A stretch of DNA of 7,933 nt from an uncultured Lachnospiraceae bacterium (GTDB taxonomy: Bacteria; Bacillota; Clostridia; Lachnospirales; Lachnospiraceae): contig CAMWTF010000100.1 in the NCBI GenBank assembly GCA_947177105.1, forward strand, positions 1 to 7,933. Direction: 5' to 3'. The notes below the pieces were generated by a model. That model was not told where the DNA came from, ran no database searches, and saw nothing but the letters and a program-made list of their open reading frames with translations. Below, one piece after another: positions 6,626 to 7,933 of this stretch. The number at the start of each line of letters is the position of its first letter. Positions within the stretch are counted from its first letter, which is position 1. The translations under genes were made by a program, and so were the position numbers.

Positions 6626-7468
6626 ATGACACAGATTATTGACGGAAAAAAAATAAGTGCGGAGATCAAGGATGAATTGAGGGAACAGGTGGCGGCTTAC
6701 AAAGCCCAGGGGAAGGAAATCTGCCTGGCGGTGATACAGGTGGGCGACGATCCGGCCTCCTGCGTCTATGTGCGCAACAAGAAAAAGGCATGTGAGTATA
6801 TTGGGATCAAATCCCTGTCCTATGAACTGCCCGGTGAGACAACGGAGAAAGAACTCCTGTCCCTGGTGAAGGAACTGAATGCCAGAGCAGATGTGAACGG
6901 TATCCTGGTTCAGCTTCCTCTGCCGGAGCAGATCGATGAGGAGAGGGTATTGAATGCCATCAGTCCGATTAAGGATGTGGACGGTTTCCACCCCATGAAT
7001 GTAGGTTCTCTTTGCATCGGGAAAAAGGGATTTGTGTCCTGCACTCCCGCCGGGGTGATCCAACTGCTTAAGCGCTCCGGCATTTCCGCAAGCGGAAAAG
7101 AATGTGTGGTGGTGGGCCGCAGCAATATTGTGGGCAAACCCATGGCTCTGCTGCTTTTGCAGGAGAACGGCACCGTTACGGTGGCTCATAGCCGGACTGC
7201 GGATCTAAAGGAGGTTACCCGCCGGGCGGACATTCTGGTGGTGGCAGTGGGCAGGCCCCAGATGATTACGGCGGACTATGTGAAGGAGGGAGCCGTGGTC
7301 ATTGATGTGGGCATCCACAGGGATGAAAACAACAAATTGTGCGGGGATGTGGACTATGATTCCGTTTTTCCCCATTGCAGCGCCATTACTCCTGTTCCCG
7401 GCGGTGTAGGCCCCATGACCATAGCCATGCTGATGAAAAACTGTGTGGAGAGCGTACTGCTTCAGTAA
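6626..7468 (+). CDS. folD: Bifunctional methylene-THF dehydrogenase / methenyl-THF cyclohydrolase
   Basis: FolD oxidises 5,10-methylene-THF to 5,10-methenyl-THF with NAD(P)+ and hydrolyses that to 10-formyl-THF; in the reverse direction it uses the product of Fhs. The 280 residues are full length for the family. Key residues are in place: Tyr48 and Lys52 in YVRNKKKACEYIG (catalytic Tyr/Lys), Gln96 in GILVQLPLP, and Asp119 in KDVDGFHP. The nucleotide-binding domain has VVVGRSNIVGKP (161-172), with the Arg165-Ser166 pair often seen in NADP-using FolD, then AVGRPQMI (207-214), VIDVGI (225-230) and the C-terminal signature PVPGGVGPMT (256-265). AAGGAG at 6615-6620 lies five bases before the ATG. 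It follows fhs on the same strand and may be co-transcribed or use its own weak promoter. No terminator is seen after the TAA, only 34 bases before the next gene. Confidence 0.98.
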   Translation: MTQIIDGKKISAEIKDELREQVAAYKAQGKEICLAVIQVGDDPASCVYVRNKKKACEYIGIKSLSYELPGETTEKELLSLVKELNARADVNGILVQLPLPEQIDEERVLNAISPIKDVDGFHPMNVGSLCIGKKGFVSCTPAGVIQLLKRSGISASGKECVVVGRSNIVGKPMALLLLQENGTVTVAHSRTADLKEVTRRADILVVAVGRPQMITADYVKEGAVVIDVGIHRDENNKLCGDVDYDSVFPHCSAITPVPGGVGPMTIAMLMKNCVESVLLQ

Positions 7469-7502
7469 ACTTGATTTTGTTGAAAGGGGCGGAATAATCC
7501 TT

Positions 7503-7933
7503 ATGAATTGTCCGAAATGCGGAACTGAAATAGAAGAGGGTTCGCTCTATTGTACGGTCTGTGGGGAAGATATTCATATTGTACCTGATTTTGAGTCCGA
7601 AGTGGAACAGAGTATGCAGGACACGCTGGACCATATTGCGGAAGAATTGCAGGATTCCCAGAAGGCCGATACACCGGAGAAAAAACAAAAAAACAAAAAA
7701 AGCATTATGGGATGGGTGATCGGAATATTTTTTCTGGTTATCATTGTTCTGGCAGGAGTGATCGTCGGCGCCATATACCATATGGAACATTCCGTGGAAT
7801 ACCAGATGGCGCGGGCGGCAGAATGTGTTGGGAAACAGGACTATCAGCAGGCGGTAGATTATTATATTCGTGCCCAGGAGTTGGGCAATACGGACCAGGA
7901 GGTGGGATTTGCCCTGGCGGATTGCTATTATGC
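7503..7933 (+). CDS. Zinc-ribbon, single-pass membrane protein with TPR-like region (3' end outside window)
   Basis: The frame opens at ATG 7503 and runs off the window after 143 codons. It starts with a zinc ribbon: CPKC (Cys3, Cys6) and CTVC (Cys17, Cys20). An acidic stretch follows (about 29-57), then a lysine-rich segment KKQKNKK (60-66) and one strong membrane helix (about 68-92). Residues from about 97 (SVEYQMARAAECVGKQ...) have the alternating small/aromatic pattern of a TPR helix pair, AxxxxGxxDYxxAxxYYxxA. The positive flank suggests the zinc ribbon is cytoplasmic and the TPR part outside; this is inference. AAAGGGG at 7483-7489 is 13 bases from the ATG, a long spacing, though GGCGG at 7488-7492 is nearer. 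Similar zinc-ribbon/TM/repeat proteins are common in Lachnospiraceae, but the function is unknown and the missing C-terminal domain would decide it. It may be read from the folD transcript. Confidence 0.85.
   Translation, partial: MNCPKCGTEIEEGSLYCTVCGEDIHIVPDFESEVEQSMQDTLDHIAEELQDSQKADTPEKKQKNKKSIMGWVIGIFFLVIIVLAGVIVGAIYHMEHSVEYQMARAAECVGKQDYQQAVDYYIRAQELGNTDQEVGFALADCYY

Noticed and set aside
7680..7702. A-rich run with AAAAAAG as a possible frameshift site
   Set aside because: The zero-frame codons are AAA AAA AGC, so the heptamer is not in the register needed for -1 slippage, the runs are only six to seven A's, and the sequence simply encodes the Lys-rich flank of the membrane helix.

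Overview
The window reads as a chromosomal segment from a Gram-positive anaerobe of the Clostridia, most likely a Lachnospiraceae member. That placement is an inference from protein style, strong AGGAG-type ribosome binding sites and the presence of fhs plus folD; no rRNA or marker phylogeny was available. All six genes lie on the + strand, gaps are 34 to 137 bases, and no stretch over 300 bases lacks a gene. I see no mobile element, CRISPR array, tRNA or rRNA.

Layout: (1) bases 1-914 hold the 3' end of a polytopic membrane protein gene, with a long hydrophilic tail carrying three 21-residue tandem repeats. A strong terminator-type hairpin follows (977-1007). (2) 1034-1738 encodes a ClpP-class serine protease of the TepA/YmfB type with an apparently intact Ser-His-Asp triad. 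(3) 1844-4741 encodes an FtsK/SpoIIIE DNA translocase of 965 residues, behind a near-consensus extended -10 promoter and a leader hairpin. TepA next to SpoIIIE echoes the Bacillus subtilis order. (4) 4818-6488 is fhs, formate-tetrahydrofolate ligase. (5) 6626-7468 is folD, methylene-THF dehydrogenase/cyclohydrolase. The 137-base fhs-folD gap holds an 11-bp perfect inverted repeat that I cannot assign. (6) 7503 to the window end is the start of a zinc-ribbon, single-pass membrane protein with a TPR-like region, cut by the window edge.

Functionally there are two modules: a cell-envelope/chromosome-segregation block (membrane protein, protease, translocase) and a one-carbon folate block. In the latter, Fhs makes 10-formyl-THF from formate and FolD interconverts it with 5,10-methenyl- and 5,10-methylene-THF; this serves purine and thymidylate synthesis and, in acetogens, the methyl branch of the Wood-Ljungdahl pathway. 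The core genes are well-known families. The less explained material is in the leaders, the repeat tail of gene 1 and the enlarged FtsK linker. I did not find a convincing new system.
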